Shown here: positions 53,750 to 63,595 of the stretch, one piece after another
Position numbering within the stretch: the stretch's first letter is position 1
Layout of the letters: each line of letters begins with the position of its first letter
Assembly: GCA_003345555.1 (NCBI GenBank)
Contig: PRDJ01000035.1
Span: forward strand, 1-64,000
Direction: 5' to 3'
DNA: 64,000 bases
From: Candidatus Thorarchaeota archaeon
GTDB taxonomy: Archaea > Asgardarchaeota > Thorarchaeia > Thorarchaeales > Thorarchaeaceae
Translations under genes and position numbers: made by a program
Notes under the pieces: model-generated
Database searches by the model: none
What the model was told of the DNA's origin: nothing
Seen by the model: the letters and a program-made list of their open reading frames with translations, nothing else

Positions 53750-53919
53750 TGGTTATCATCGTCGCTTTGCGGGGCGCGTTTTTTGACTTTGGTTACTATG
53801 TCACACGTTGTCGGCTCAGTCATATCTCTTGCTGAACAGCTGCGTCCTTAATCCCCGGCGGTACACGATTGTGATGGGACACCATATGGATAAGATAAGC
53901 TTACTGGACTGCCCCGAAA

Positions 53920-55161
53920 TCACGATTCCGGCTCGCCTAGAGCCACTTCTAGGGTTCTCTTCATTGCGCGAGGTCTCACTTGGCCTACTTTGATGCTGTC
54001 ACAATTGTGGAAATCTGCGAATTCTCTCAATCCGTTTGCGAGCCGACCTGCAAGTCCCGCTGTGCTTTCCTCTGACTTCTCAAGATATAGCGACTTCAGC
54101 TCGAGAGTGCTTTCTTTCCGGTGTGCTTTGGCGTCAACTCCACCAACGAACCTCAATCCGTCGAGAATGGGAAGCACGTAGTATCCCAACGTCCTTTTCT
54201 CTTGAGGAACGAATGCTTCCATTTTGTAGTCAAAGCCCCATAGTGTTCTCGGCAGATGACGTTCGCGAACAACGTTGTCAAAGGGGCTAAGGAGCTTGAT
54301 AGGCGCCTCTTCCTCTGGTTCTTTCGTGACCTTGTTAATCTCTTTGAGCTTCGAATTCAGCATGAAATACCGTTGCTCTATGCCTTCTATGGACACTTCC
54401 TCGACGAACCCCTCATCAAGTAAAGTAACGAGAAACTTCTCGATCTCGGTCTTCTTTCCTTTCCAAAGAATGCGGGCGGGAAACCTGCCGCGATAAAGCC
54501 TCAGGTCCTCGGCCGATGCAAGCCCGAGAGATGACAGGGTAGTGGACGCCACAAAACGCGGCACCTCGTCTTCGGGCATCGGTTCCTGACTCACGCGGGG
54601 CGGGAGTACCCTCTCAGTGAGGTCATAGTACTTCTGGAAACCTTCTCTGTAGGCGATCATGAGGCGACCAGTATAGTAGAGGTATTCGAGCGCCGTCTTT
54701 TCGTTTTTCCAGTCCCACCAGCCGCTACTTCTTTCACTCCTGCCTCCGAAGTCCGAACTCGACATAGCTCCGTCTTTCTTGATTCTATCGTACACCGAAT
54801 CAAGTATCTCCCTTTTCTTGACAGCCCAACTTGCCATTGAGCCCCAAGTCTTGTCGGTGTATCTGGTCCTCGCCCAAGTGCAGTAAGGATAGGCCTCTAT
54901 GGGTAGAAGACACATCATGTGATCCCAGTACTCAAACAGGTCACCTTTTCTCTCCCATTTCCAGACTTCATCAGTCTTGTATCCAGACAAACGATTGCGT
55001 ATTATCAGGTCATGACTTCTTGCTACAACGGAGATAGTGTCAATCTGGACATTCTGGATCCGGCGTACAGTGTCTACTACCGACTTTGAGGGTCTTCGCG
55101 TTCTGAGTCCTTGAGCATGCAAGATGAACTTGCGAGCTTCTTCAACGGTCAGCTCAAGCAT
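53920..55161 (-). CDS. AlkX/YcaQ-like winged-helix DNA glycosylase (HTH_42 family)
   Basis: This 413-residue protein of the family that unhooks interstrand crosslinks has an N-terminal EARKFILHAQGL, then the catalytic-type Q-x-D motif (Gln39-Ile-Asp41) in RIQNVQIDTISVVARSHDL. YWDHMMCLLPIEAYPY follows around 93-108, and the C-terminal part has LLSPFDNVVRERHLPRTLWGFDY. Gln-x-Asp suggests the AlkX rather than the AlkZ (Gln-x-Gln) subgroup. It presumably repairs alkylated or crosslinked bases. Confidence 0.85.
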   Translation of the reverse strand: MLELTVEEARKFILHAQGLRTRRPSKSVVDTVRRIQNVQIDTISVVARSHDLIIRNRLSGYKTDEVWKWERKGDLFEYWDHMMCLLPIEAYPYCTWARTRYTDKTWGSMASWAVKKREILDSVYDRIKKDGAMSSSDFGGRSERSSGWWDWKNEKTALEYLYYTGRLMIAYREGFQKYYDLTERVLPPRVSQEPMPEDEVPRFVASTTLSSLGLASAEDLRLYRGRFPARILWKGKKTEIEKFLVTLLDEGFVEEVSIEGIEQRYFMLNSKLKEINKVTKEPEEEAPIKLLSPFDNVVRERHLPRTLWGFDYKMEAFVPQEKRTLGYYVLPILDGLRFVGGVDAKAHRKESTLELKSLYLEKSEESTAGLAGRLANGLREFADFHNCDSIKVGQVRPRAMKRTLEVALGEPES

Positions 55162-55239
55162 GTTCTTGATTGAGTGTGAGAGGACTATTCGGTTTTTCTG
55201 TTGGTAGTCTTAGGGCGGTCGGACCTAACCCAGCAGATG

Positions 55240-56523
55240 CTAGTGGAGAAGCAACGTCAGCATCAGAATCCATCCAGTGCCAATGACCATCATCAGCAGC
55301 GCTATTGGCATTGCCGCTTTCGCAAAACCCCGCATCCCTATCGGATTCTCTTCAGCTTCAGATAATGCGAGGGCGATTACGTTCGCCGGAGAGCCTATTG
55401 GTAGAATAAAGGCGCCGACATTGACGCCAAACACAAGCGCAAGAGGAGGCATTGGACCCGCGGTTGCAGCCTCAACAGCCAATGGGGCAAGTAGAGCCGC
55501 TATTGGCACGTTATCGATTACTGACGATAGCAGGCCCGGAATCCAAATCATGAAGAGCGTGACACTGACTGCTCCGCCGCTGATGAATGCGTCTGCCCAG
55601 TTGGCTATGTCCGCGAGTACGCCAGTCGCCTCAAGTGCGGCGACAATCCCAAAAATCCCTATTACGAAGAACACAGTGCCCCACCCAACCTCGCGCAAAA
55701 CCCTGTCCACATCGTGCTCCGTCAATAGGAGCATGATTGCCGCGATTGTTATCGACACTAAGCTTGCTTCCAACCCCTCGGCAACGCCTACTGTGAAAGC
55801 CAATATGAGGGCAATCATCGCTATGATGGACATGTAGAACTCAATTCTCGAACGAATGAGAGTCGTCGGGTCAATCTTGAACAGTTCTTCTGCTGTGGCC
55901 TTGTTGCTTGCAGTTAGGGAGTTTCTATAGAAGCGACGGAGCAAAGGCAGCGATACAATGAGGAGAATGAAAGACAGAGGCATCAAGGTAACAAACTGGA
56001 ATCCCGGGTTGATTCCTGTTGCAGTCGCTACAACTAGATTCGGCACGTCACCCACGACGGAAGGTATAGAAGCGAAGTTTGCGACTATGGCCTCGGAAAC
56101 AAGGAAGGCCTTGATGTCGAGGTCTAGTGCCCTGCACAACTCAATCGTAATTGGCCCGACTATTAGCATCGTGGATGTTGTGTCGAAGAATAGGGAGATG
56201 AAAAACACGAAAACCAAGAATGTCGTAAACAATCGAGGTGGGTTGCCGCCGCTAGGGAGGGCCATCCTGAGGGCAATATACTGATACATGCCCGAGGCAC
56301 GAGATATGCCAACAATAATCATCTGACCCGTTATGAATAACACAGTGTACCATCCAATGCGTTCAGTCAACGCTTGGAATGAGCTCACGTGTGCTGCCCA
56401 GAGAATCAAAGCGACAATCCCCATACCCGTAAGCGACATTGCAGTCCTGTTGACTCTCTCACTTGTTATTGCACTGTAGGTAACAATGAACACTAATACG
56501 ACAAGTCCGCCGACTAGATCCAT
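55240..56523 (-). CDS. ArsB/NhaD-like ion transporter, paralog 3
   Basis: This 427-residue member of the same family as the two genes at 37.1-39.9 kb is more diverged. It has VNRTAM instead of D(D/E)TAV, DIKAFLVSEAIVANFASIPSVVGDVPN, and VIDNVPIAALLAPLAVEA. The ATG at 56523 (MDLVGG) aligns with the starts of the paralogs and has GAGGA nine bases upstream; an ATG three codons earlier is possible. Substrate is unknown. Confidence 0.85.
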   Translation of the reverse strand: MDLVGGLVVLVFIVTYSAITSERVNRTAMSLTGMGIVALILWAAHVSSFQALTERIGWYTVLFITGQMIIVGISRASGMYQYIALRMALPSGGNPPRLFTTFLVFVFFISLFFDTTSTMLIVGPITIELCRALDLDIKAFLVSEAIVANFASIPSVVGDVPNLVVATATGINPGFQFVTLMPLSFILLIVSLPLLRRFYRNSLTASNKATAEELFKIDPTTLIRSRIEFYMSIIAMIALILAFTVGVAEGLEASLVSITIAAIMLLLTEHDVDRVLREVGWGTVFFVIGIFGIVAALEATGVLADIANWADAFISGGAVSVTLFMIWIPGLLSSVIDNVPIAALLAPLAVEAATAGPMPPLALVFGVNVGAFILPIGSPANVIALALSEAEENPIGMRGFAKAAMPIALLMMVIGTGWILMLTLLLH

Positions 56524-56770
56524 AGGATGCATTCCTCGTTCTGTGCTCTTGTGAATGGCCTTGACAGTGTGTCCCAGTCAGGATGCGGAGTATGGCAAGC
56601 TATGCAGATGGGTTCACCCTATTAACTTCCGCGGATGCAATTCGTACTGAGCTGTTCTTCTCCAGAGCTTGAAGCAATATCAGTTCGTCCCACCAGCGTC
56701 AGTGAAAGCTGTCATCGAGCTCATGCGGGCAAGAGAGATATGCCGCTTCTTGTGCAACTGACCATGCAAG

Positions 56771-57511
56771 ATGATCGGCCTTTACTTTGGCGTGCTCACA
56801 AGCCTTGACACGGTTGTCGCTATACTCACAGGCGCGGCTGCATCTATCGTAGTCGGGATTGCTCATTGGGTTTCAAAGAAGGGCGGTCCACGATGGGTCG
56901 GCCGGAAGCTAGTCCACATGGTAATGGGCACGATTATCGCTCTCACTCTCGTGGTGTACTCGAATCTGAGCGGGCCAATCTTCGCGACCGCTCTCTTTAT
57001 GATAGTTCTATTCTGCTTATCGTTCTACGACAAGGATATCATTTCACACTTGTTGGCTGCAGGCACCAGAGAGTCAGGGAGCACATTCGGAACGTTCTTT
57101 GCCGGCTTTGCTGGTCTCGTGTCGTTTGCTGTTGTGTTCCTTGTATTTTACGTCCGGCCTGAGATATTTGTCGCGGCGATTCTTGCTGTGTCGTGGGGTG
57201 ACGCCTCAGGAGAGGTTTTTGGCAGAACTCTGGGCGGCAGTCTGATTAGGAAGCGATTTCGGGGAAAATCCATTGAGGGCAGCGCGGCAGTATTTGCCTT
57301 CTCTGCATTGTCACTAATCGTAGCCATGCTTCTCCATTCCGTCGACACACAACCCTTCTTGGTATTGCCCGAAATCCTTGTCGTCGCGCTTGTTGTTTCT
57401 GTGGTTGAAGCTGTGAGCGTCGGCTGGACAGATAACTTCCTAGTTCCCTTGACCACAGCCTTTCTGACTTGGTTCCTGATCTTTCCCACGACCCCGTTGC
57501 TGCTGCCATGA
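56771..57511 (+). CDS. Dolichol/phytol kinase-like membrane protein (CTP-dependent polyprenol kinase family)
   Basis: This 246-residue membrane protein has about seven helices. WVGRKLVHMVMGT (about 42-54) and the later DASGEVFGRTLGG with RGKSIEGSAAVFA (about 141-175) are motifs of SEC59/VTE5-type kinases, which phosphorylate polyprenols with CTP, and of related cytidylyltransferases. In an archaeon a role in phosphorylating isoprenoid lipids or salvage of geranylgeraniol is plausible. Confidence 0.8.
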   Translation: MIGLYFGVLTSLDTVVAILTGAAASIVVGIAHWVSKKGGPRWVGRKLVHMVMGTIIALTLVVYSNLSGPIFATALFMIVLFCLSFYDKDIISHLLAAGTRESGSTFGTFFAGFAGLVSFAVVFLVFYVRPEIFVAAILAVSWGDASGEVFGRTLGGSLIRKRFRGKSIEGSAAVFAFSALSLIVAMLLHSVDTQPFLVLPEILVVALVVSVVEAVSVGWTDNFLVPLTTAFLTWFLIFPTTPLLLP

Positions 57512-57531
57512 CTGGCACGGCTGGACGGCTT

Positions 57532-58476
57532 CTATTTCCAGTCGCTATATCTCATAATGCCCGACTCGCCTAGCTCGCAAACAAGCTTGAGTTCGCTCAA
57601 TACACTAGTCCAACCAATATCGTATCCGACGATGTCTTCGGGCTGTCGAAAGTCATGGTGATGGAGATTGACCACAGTGTAATCCTCTGCAGGGTCGAAC
57701 CTGACGTTGACTATGGTTTCTGATTCGTCCTCGTATACCCATGAGAACTCGATTTCCTTGTCGGGGACTAGCTTCCTGAATAGCACGGGACCTCGGCCTT
57801 CTGCCCACCAGGTGTAGATGCCTGCGTATTGTGGGTCTACCTTAGGCTTGGGTGCGCGAACGAAGTGACGGAGCTTCTCAGGGTTGGTCCAGACATCAAA
57901 TGGCAGAGAAGGCGGTGCCCGTATCAGCACACTCTGTCTCACCTCTTTGGGATCGTAACGGGTGATTCTCAGAGGGCGATAATCAGAGTAATCAAAACGC
58001 ACGGCGGGCTCTCCCAGTTCAGTAACCGACTTGAAGTTCGCCAACAGCACGTTCCAGTGTTCTGGCAGGTATAGTCTGCTTGCAGAAAGAGGGATGGCCC
58101 CATGTTTGACTTCGATTAACGTACCTTTCGCCAGCTCGCTGAATCTCAATACGAAGAGAGTCTCTACACCCATTATGCTCCAGCTGCAAAGGATGGCTTT
58201 GTTCTGAGAGAACTCGGTAATGGTCCAAGTGTCCTCGATTTCGGAGTTAGTCGGAGCATTCTTCCCCCGGAATGTGATGAAACCCCCCTTTTTCGTGTCC
58301 GAGGTAATCTCGTTGCCCAGCCACTGTACCATCCTCACCGGATCTAGGAATGTATTCCATACTTCTGGAACTGGCTTAGAAATGTGGGCAGTAATCCTTA
58401 CTACCGGGAGCACAGGTTCTTCGTCGTTACCAGGCACGGTCCTACTCCTCCACAAGTTCTGATTTGCCGAGGCCAC
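57532..58476 (-). CDS. Tandem SRPBCC (AHSA1-like) protein
   Basis: This 314-residue soluble protein consists of two START/Bet-v-1-like units. The first (about 25-150) has ISKPVPEVWNTFLDPVRMVQWLG and ENPT-type signals, and the second (about 180-314) has IRAPPSLPFDVWTNPEKLRHFV and a C-terminal helix GWTSVLSELKLVCE. Each matches the activator-of-Hsp90-like SRPBCC pattern of ligand-binding domains. The start is a GTG. Function is unknown. Confidence 0.8.
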   Translation of the reverse strand: MASANQNLWRSRTVPGNDEEPVLPVVRITAHISKPVPEVWNTFLDPVRMVQWLGNEITSDTKKGGFITFRGKNAPTNSEIEDTWTITEFSQNKAILCSWSIMGVETLFVLRFSELAKGTLIEVKHGAIPLSASRLYLPEHWNVLLANFKSVTELGEPAVRFDYSDYRPLRITRYDPKEVRQSVLIRAPPSLPFDVWTNPEKLRHFVRAPKPKVDPQYAGIYTWWAEGRGPVLFRKLVPDKEIEFSWVYEDESETIVNVRFDPAEDYTVVNLHHHDFRQPEDIVGYDIGWTSVLSELKLVCELGESGIMRYSDWK

Positions 58477-58733
58477 TTATCTACGTGACAAAGACGAGTA
58501 CCCTAGCTTGAATCAGGCTTTATTGACTGCTTTTCTTACACAAAACACTTTCTGCGGTAAGGCCTTTCTCGATGGCACCGAGTGCCGTCAAGCCATCCCT
58601 TCTCCAATATGACGCGACTTGTTCGTTATAGACCTACCCGCCGCAAGCACAACAGACAAGTACGCTTGCGATAATTGGTCTTGGCGCATCATTTCACTTG
58701 AGATTCTCAGTATGCGCCGAGGTTCTCAGACAA

Positions 58734-60578
58734 ATGAAGAGTCGGAGTAAGCCCCCCAGCACTTCTGGCACCAAGACGCAGGAGGAGATTCTGCGATACC
58801 ACGCCCTCATTGATAACATGAATGAAGGATTCTGTGTCGTTGACCTCGACTCCAAGATAGTTTACGTGAACAAACGTTTCTGTGGAATGTTCGGGTATAC
58901 CACGGAAGACATGTTTGGTCGGGACGTTCATGAGTTCCTAGACAAACGCAACAGTGGCATATTCGACAAGCACAACAAGAAGAGGGCAAGGGGTCTTCCA
59001 TCGCAATATGAACTGGAGTGGATCACGAAGACCGGTAGAGTGCTTCCGACGCTTGTGTCGGGTGCTCCTCTCGTTGATACGCAAGGTGTTCAACGTGGCT
59101 CGTTTGCAGTTGTCTGTGACTTGACGGAACGTCGAAAGGTGGAAGATGCATCGAAGGCGTCTGAGGCTAAGTATAGGGCTCTAGCAGAGGAGATGACTCA
59201 GGGGCTCGTTATCGTAAAGGATGACAGGTATGTCTACGCAAACAAGGCGTTCGCGGAGATGCTCGGTTATTCGCCAAAGGAGATAGTTGACATGTCCTCG
59301 AGTAAGGCTTGGTCTCTCGTACAGCCTGAGGACCAGGGTATCTTGCGTCAGTATGGAGCGGACCGCCGAGCAGGCAAGAAAGCTCCATCTCACTACAGAT
59401 ATCGCTTAGTTGCACGCAACGGGTCGACTCACTGGGTGGAGGCGTTTGTTACTGAAACTGATTTCGGAGGAAGCCCTGCGTTGCAGGTGTTGCTGATTGA
59501 TGTAACAGAGCGAGTGGAAAGAGACGAAGCTTTTCTTGCTTCAGAGGCGAAATATCGTGCTCTGGCCGAACAGTCAAGCCAAGGAATCATGATAATAGGT
59601 GACGAAGGATTTGCTTACATCAACAAGGCATTCGCCCAGATGGTGGGATACTCTGTTGACGAACTAATGAGAAAGAACATGATTGAGATATGGGACTTGA
59701 TCCATCCCGAAGATCAGCCCGTCGTAATGACGCAAATTCAGAACCTCTTCGCACGAAGGGCCGTGCCGCCTAGGTATCAATACCGTCTAGTTCGCAAGGA
59801 CGGTGAGATATGCTGGGTTGAAGCATTCTCAGGCCCAATTCAATATGAGGGCAAGCAGGCAATCCAGACCATGATTGTGGACGTGACCGAGCGATTGAGA
59901 GTCGAGAGAGCAACAGGCGTCACGAAGGATAGGGCGTCGTTCTACTTGGATGTAATGGGGCATGATTTGAAGAATCAGCTACAGGTTGTTGTCAATAGTG
60001 CGGCACTGTTGCGTATTGCACAAGATGACAGCCGGAAGTCCTCGCTTTTGGAGGTCATTGAGAATGCTGTTCAGAGATGTTCTAGGCTTATAGAGGAGGT
60101 CCGAGCGACAGAACAGCTAATGAGCATCCCCTTGGCAGAGCGGCCGTTGAATGTCGCTTTGAAGGGGTGTGTCCAAGCTATCTCCAGCCGTGTCACAGAT
60201 GCGGTGTTCGAGGCAGTCTATGAAGTGGATGATGCCTGGATCTACGCGGACGGCTATCTTGAGCTGCTGCTTTCCAACATACTCGTGAATGCGGTTGAGC
60301 ACAACCCGAGTTCGGACAAGCATGTTTGGGTCGGACTGAAGGACGACGGTCAGTTCTATGTGGTCTCCATCTCAGACAACGGACCCGGTATTCCTGATTC
60401 GTCCAAGGCCATTCTCTTCGATCCTGCTAGGCGGTTTGGAGGAATGGGTATCCACCAGTCAAATCAGATTATTGAGAAATACAGGGGTAAGATCGACATC
60501 GTGGACAGAGTAGTGGGACATCAAGACATGGGAGCTGAATTCAGAATATGGTTCCCGAAAGCAGTGAGAAGCAGCTAG
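58734..60578 (+). CDS. PAS-domain histidine kinase (three PAS units), cytosolic
   Basis: This 614-residue sensor kinase has three PAS/PAC repeats (about 20-145, 150-270 and 275-395), each with a FVYVNK- or YANKAF-like core and a PAC end such as DLTERR, DVTERV and DVTERL. Repeats 2 and 3 are closely similar, suggesting internal duplication. The HisKA-like helix has HDLKN (His410), and the ATPase has NILVNAVEH (Asn519) and SDNGPGIP. No membrane helix. ATG 58734 with GAGGT upstream is preferred over a TTG at 58698. No response regulator nearby. Confidence 0.9.
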   Translation: MKSRSKPPSTSGTKTQEEILRYHALIDNMNEGFCVVDLDSKIVYVNKRFCGMFGYTTEDMFGRDVHEFLDKRNSGIFDKHNKKRARGLPSQYELEWITKTGRVLPTLVSGAPLVDTQGVQRGSFAVVCDLTERRKVEDASKASEAKYRALAEEMTQGLVIVKDDRYVYANKAFAEMLGYSPKEIVDMSSSKAWSLVQPEDQGILRQYGADRRAGKKAPSHYRYRLVARNGSTHWVEAFVTETDFGGSPALQVLLIDVTERVERDEAFLASEAKYRALAEQSSQGIMIIGDEGFAYINKAFAQMVGYSVDELMRKNMIEIWDLIHPEDQPVVMTQIQNLFARRAVPPRYQYRLVRKDGEICWVEAFSGPIQYEGKQAIQTMIVDVTERLRVERATGVTKDRASFYLDVMGHDLKNQLQVVVNSAALLRIAQDDSRKSSLLEVIENAVQRCSRLIEEVRATEQLMSIPLAERPLNVALKGCVQAISSRVTDAVFEAVYEVDDAWIYADGYLELLLSNILVNAVEHNPSSDKHVWVGLKDDGQFYVVSISDNGPGIPDSSKAILFDPARRFGGMGIHQSNQIIEKYRGKIDIVDRVVGHQDMGAEFRIWFPKAVRSS

Positions 60579-61435
60579 TGTTCCTCAATCACGTCTATGT
60601 CATCGTCACTGCTGGCTCCGATTTTCAGTTCCTTTGCGCGCCGTACCTGCGGTAGGTCCCAGACATCCATGTTCAGCTTGTTGTCCGCATTGAATGTTTG
60701 TAGAATCCGTACGCCCTGAACGTCTATTGAGACCATATCTCCGCTTGCCAGAATGATTCCCGGTTCTTCCACACGACCAGAAGCCGGGCCGCCGGTCACA
60801 AAGACCTTCCTTGCATCCATCACAATAAGCACGGGATGAAAGAATGACGCTAGCTCAACCACCTTCTCCTCCAGGTGGCTCATATGCATCTTCACCCTGT
60901 CCTGTCTGTTCATCCAACCCACAAGCAGCTTCATGCTTGCTGTGAATCGTGCATACTTGTGCGTCTTCAGACATGGTGCCAACACGAGTGTTCCAATGTC
61001 GAGCAGCGGCTTCCCGATATGTGTCTCCTTGAGGAACTTGCCGTCTGCAATCCTCACCTTGGTGTATGGTTGCTCCTCAAGGAAAACAATGTCTGCTCCA
61101 AGCCTCTCGGCAACTTCGGTCAGTCCAACTCTACTGGACGCCTCTCTTGTTGAAGCCGTTACCATCGAGCTCTCAGCAATCTGTATCTTATCTGCCCCTG
61201 CGTCCAGAATGTTCCGACCTAGAGCCTCGACAAAGCTGGCATCACTGCTGGCCGGGTAGGGGTCTGCCGTGTTCAGGTTGGGTTTAATCGTGACAGTGTC
61301 GCCGGGCACGATAGCTTTGTCAAAGCCTCCAATGAGGTCTACTGCTTTCTTTATGGAAGCACGGAGGTCGGAGCTTGCATGCACTTTGCTGACAAGGAAT
61401 TTGCCATCTCTGACGAATGGCCTTGCTGATTGCAT
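60575..61435 (-). CDS. DUF362 domain protein
   Basis: This 286-residue protein shows the DUF362 pattern: VTIKPNLNTADPYPASSDASFVEAL near 47-70, IQIAESSMV near 83, LVLAPCLKTHKYARFTASMKLLVGW near 150-175, and VMDARKVFVTGGPASG near 200-215. Members are often linked to Fe-S proteins, but this one lacks a ferredoxin domain. Its 3' end overlaps that of the kinase gene by four bases in convergent orientation. Confidence 0.85.
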   Translation of the reverse strand: MQSARPFVRDGKFLVSKVHASSDLRASIKKAVDLIGGFDKAIVPGDTVTIKPNLNTADPYPASSDASFVEALGRNILDAGADKIQIAESSMVTASTREASSRVGLTEVAERLGADIVFLEEQPYTKVRIADGKFLKETHIGKPLLDIGTLVLAPCLKTHKYARFTASMKLLVGWMNRQDRVKMHMSHLEEKVVELASFFHPVLIVMDARKVFVTGGPASGRVEEPGIILASGDMVSIDVQGVRILQTFNADNKLNMDVWDLPQVRRAKELKIGASSDDDIDVIEEH

Positions 61436-61693
61436 GATTGAAAAGTGCTGGCCTAGGTGTCAAATACCTTTCTCAATGACATGAACTGGCGAACGGAAAC
61501 GCGAGACCATTCAGTCATTAGGTTAGAACACTTGTCCATGTCTGCACAAGCCAATTCCGTCTTGGCTTCACTACTGTCCAACTGATTCAAGGACCGGAAA
61601 CCGCTCATGTTCGCCAACCTGACGCGGATTGCAACGGCGCCTTCGTGTGCAAACGTCCAAGTTAATATGCAGGAACGCGCTGCCTTTGGAACC

Positions 61694-62632
61694 ATGTCTG
61701 AGCCAATGATAAAGGAACTTGAATCGAGATTCGTAGAGGTTGTCGAGAAAGTTGTGCCCAGTGTAGTGAGTGTGTCTACAGTGGCTCTGGCGCGCGTACA
61801 GATGTCCCAGATAGTCCCAGTGCAAGGTCAAGGTTCAGGTGTTGTCTTGACTGAGAAAGGTTTCATTGTCACCAATGCACATGTTGTGGAAGGAGCCAGA
61901 GACATCGGAGTGACCATGTCTGACGGCGAAGCTTTCAAGGCTGTTCTCGTTGGTCAGTCGCGAGTGAGAGACCTCGCGGTTCTGAAGATTGATACAAAGA
62001 AACTGGTTCCGATTGAGCTGGGCGAATCGAGCAAACTGAAAGTTGGTCAGTTCGCGATAGCAGTTGGTAACCCCCTAGGACTCGGCACCACTGTCACTTT
62101 CGGCATGATAAGCGCCTTAGAAAGAACGATTCAGAGTGAAGAGGCTTTTCTCGAGGGCCTGATACAGACCTCTGCTCAGATCAATCCGGGCAACTCCGGA
62201 GGAGCCCTTGTTGACACTGAAGGCAAGCTGATTGGCATGCCAACAGCCATGATCCCATGGAGCCAAGGAATTGGCTTTGCCCTAGCAGTGGATCGAATCA
62301 AGGACGTCTTTGAAGAGCTTATCGAGACAGGAACGGTGCAGTCACCATGGATGGGTATTGTGGGAGTGACTCTCAACAAGGGGATTGCATCACACTATCA
62401 GCTCTCAGTTGAAGAAGGAGCCTTGTTGATTGAGATCCCCTCGGGTCCTGCGCTCAAGGCTGGTCTCAGACCTGGCGACGTCGTTATCGCTGTTGACGGG
62501 AAGAAGGTGGTGGGCATGGAGGAGCTCAGAGGCATCATAGCCAAGAAGAAGGTAGGTTCCAAGCTTCGTGTCACTTTCAACAGACAGGACGATACGTACG
62601 AGGTCTACGTAACTTTGCAGCCGTCACCGTAG
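61694..62632 (+). CDS. HtrA/DegP-like trypsin-type serine protease with one PDZ domain, apparently cytosolic
   Basis: This 312-residue protease has the catalytic triad His63 (TNAHVV), Asp93 (RDLAVL) and Ser168 (NPGNSGGAL). One C-terminal PDZ domain (about 220-305; GLRPGDVVIAVDGKKV) binds substrates. No signal peptide or membrane anchor is seen from this start, unusual for HtrA proteins, which normally act outside the cytoplasm. Upstream in-frame starts (61607, 61667) add only polar sequence and no signal peptide. Confidence 0.9.
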   Translation: MSEPMIKELESRFVEVVEKVVPSVVSVSTVALARVQMSQIVPVQGQGSGVVLTEKGFIVTNAHVVEGARDIGVTMSDGEAFKAVLVGQSRVRDLAVLKIDTKKLVPIELGESSKLKVGQFAIAVGNPLGLGTTVTFGMISALERTIQSEEAFLEGLIQTSAQINPGNSGGALVDTEGKLIGMPTAMIPWSQGIGFALAVDRIKDVFEELIETGTVQSPWMGIVGVTLNKGIASHYQLSVEEGALLIEIPSGPALKAGLRPGDVVIAVDGKKVVGMEELRGIIAKKKVGSKLRVTFNRQDDTYEVYVTLQPSP

Positions 62633-62662
62633 CCTTGAACCGAAGTCGGATTGCCAATGTGC

Positions 62663-63556
62663 CTAGAGCACGAATACGGTCAACAACACGCCCGTCATGG
62701 TTGCCGCGATGCCGACAATCTCAAGCCTCGATATCCTCTCTTTCAAGTACGCGTAGGCAATGGGCACGCCAAAGAGTGGCGAAGTGGATCCAACAACAGC
62801 TCCGATGGTCGCCCCGGCATACTTGATGGAGGCGAGGTATAGAAGCGATCCCAGAGCCATCCCAAAGAAGGCCGCGACGACGGTGACCTTGATGCCGCGC
62901 TTCGACGGGAGCGGCATACCTAGGTGCCTTGCGACGGCGAAAGCCGGAGCGAGTTCTATCGAGCCGACCAGCATCCTGATGAAGTTCGCGTCAATTGCTT
63001 CAACCTCTGATGTGCCTGCTTGCATCAATGTCGTGCTAAAGGAGTACATGATTAGTGCGAGAATCGCCAGTGCCATTCCAACCGCAGCAGAGCCGCCCTT
63101 TTCCGTGGCGTCGGCATCATGGTTCTGGCCTCGGGAGATTACAAAGATTCCGACCACTGCAAGAATCACTCCGAAGACTCTGCTCGGAAGTATCTGGTCG
63201 CCCAGGAATAGAATCGCCAGAATGTATGTTGTGATGGGATATGCAGACGTTATGGGGAACGCGTAAGACACACCGATTCGGTCTTGACTGAAAAGGTATG
63301 CTGTGTCTCCGATTACTGTGCCGACTGTGACTGCTGCTCCTAGTATGATGATGTCTTGAAGAGGAACAGAGAACGGTGTCGTTCTGAAAGGCTGGAAGAC
63401 GAGGATGGCGATGAAGGCAAGACTGACCCACATCTTGATGGCACTAACAGCCAGGGGTCTTATGTCATGGGCAACTGACTTGTAGATGATAACGGACACA
63501 GCATAGAAGAGAGAGCTCAGCAGTCCCGCTGTTACGCCCAAGATTATGTCCTGCAT
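62663..63556 (-). CDS. EamA-family (DMT) transporter, paralog 1
   Basis: This 297-residue membrane protein with ten predicted helices is built from two EamA repeats, each ending in a conserved glycine-rich last helix (VFGVILAVVGIFVIS and RLEIVGIAATMTGVLLTV). It belongs to the drug/metabolite transporter superfamily; substrate unknown. A tandem paralog lies 39 bases upstream and is cut by the window edge. Confidence 0.9.
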   Translation of the reverse strand: MQDIILGVTAGLLSSLFYAVSVIIYKSVAHDIRPLAVSAIKMWVSLAFIAILVFQPFRTTPFSVPLQDIIILGAAVTVGTVIGDTAYLFSQDRIGVSYAFPITSAYPITTYILAILFLGDQILPSRVFGVILAVVGIFVISRGQNHDADATEKGGSAAVGMALAILALIMYSFSTTLMQAGTSEVEAIDANFIRMLVGSIELAPAFAVARHLGMPLPSKRGIKVTVVAAFFGMALGSLLYLASIKYAGATIGAVVGSTSPLFGVPIAYAYLKERISRLEIVGIAATMTGVLLTVFVL

Positions 63557-63595
63557 CGTAATCGCCTTTGGTCTTCTCTACGCTCCATTCTAGAA

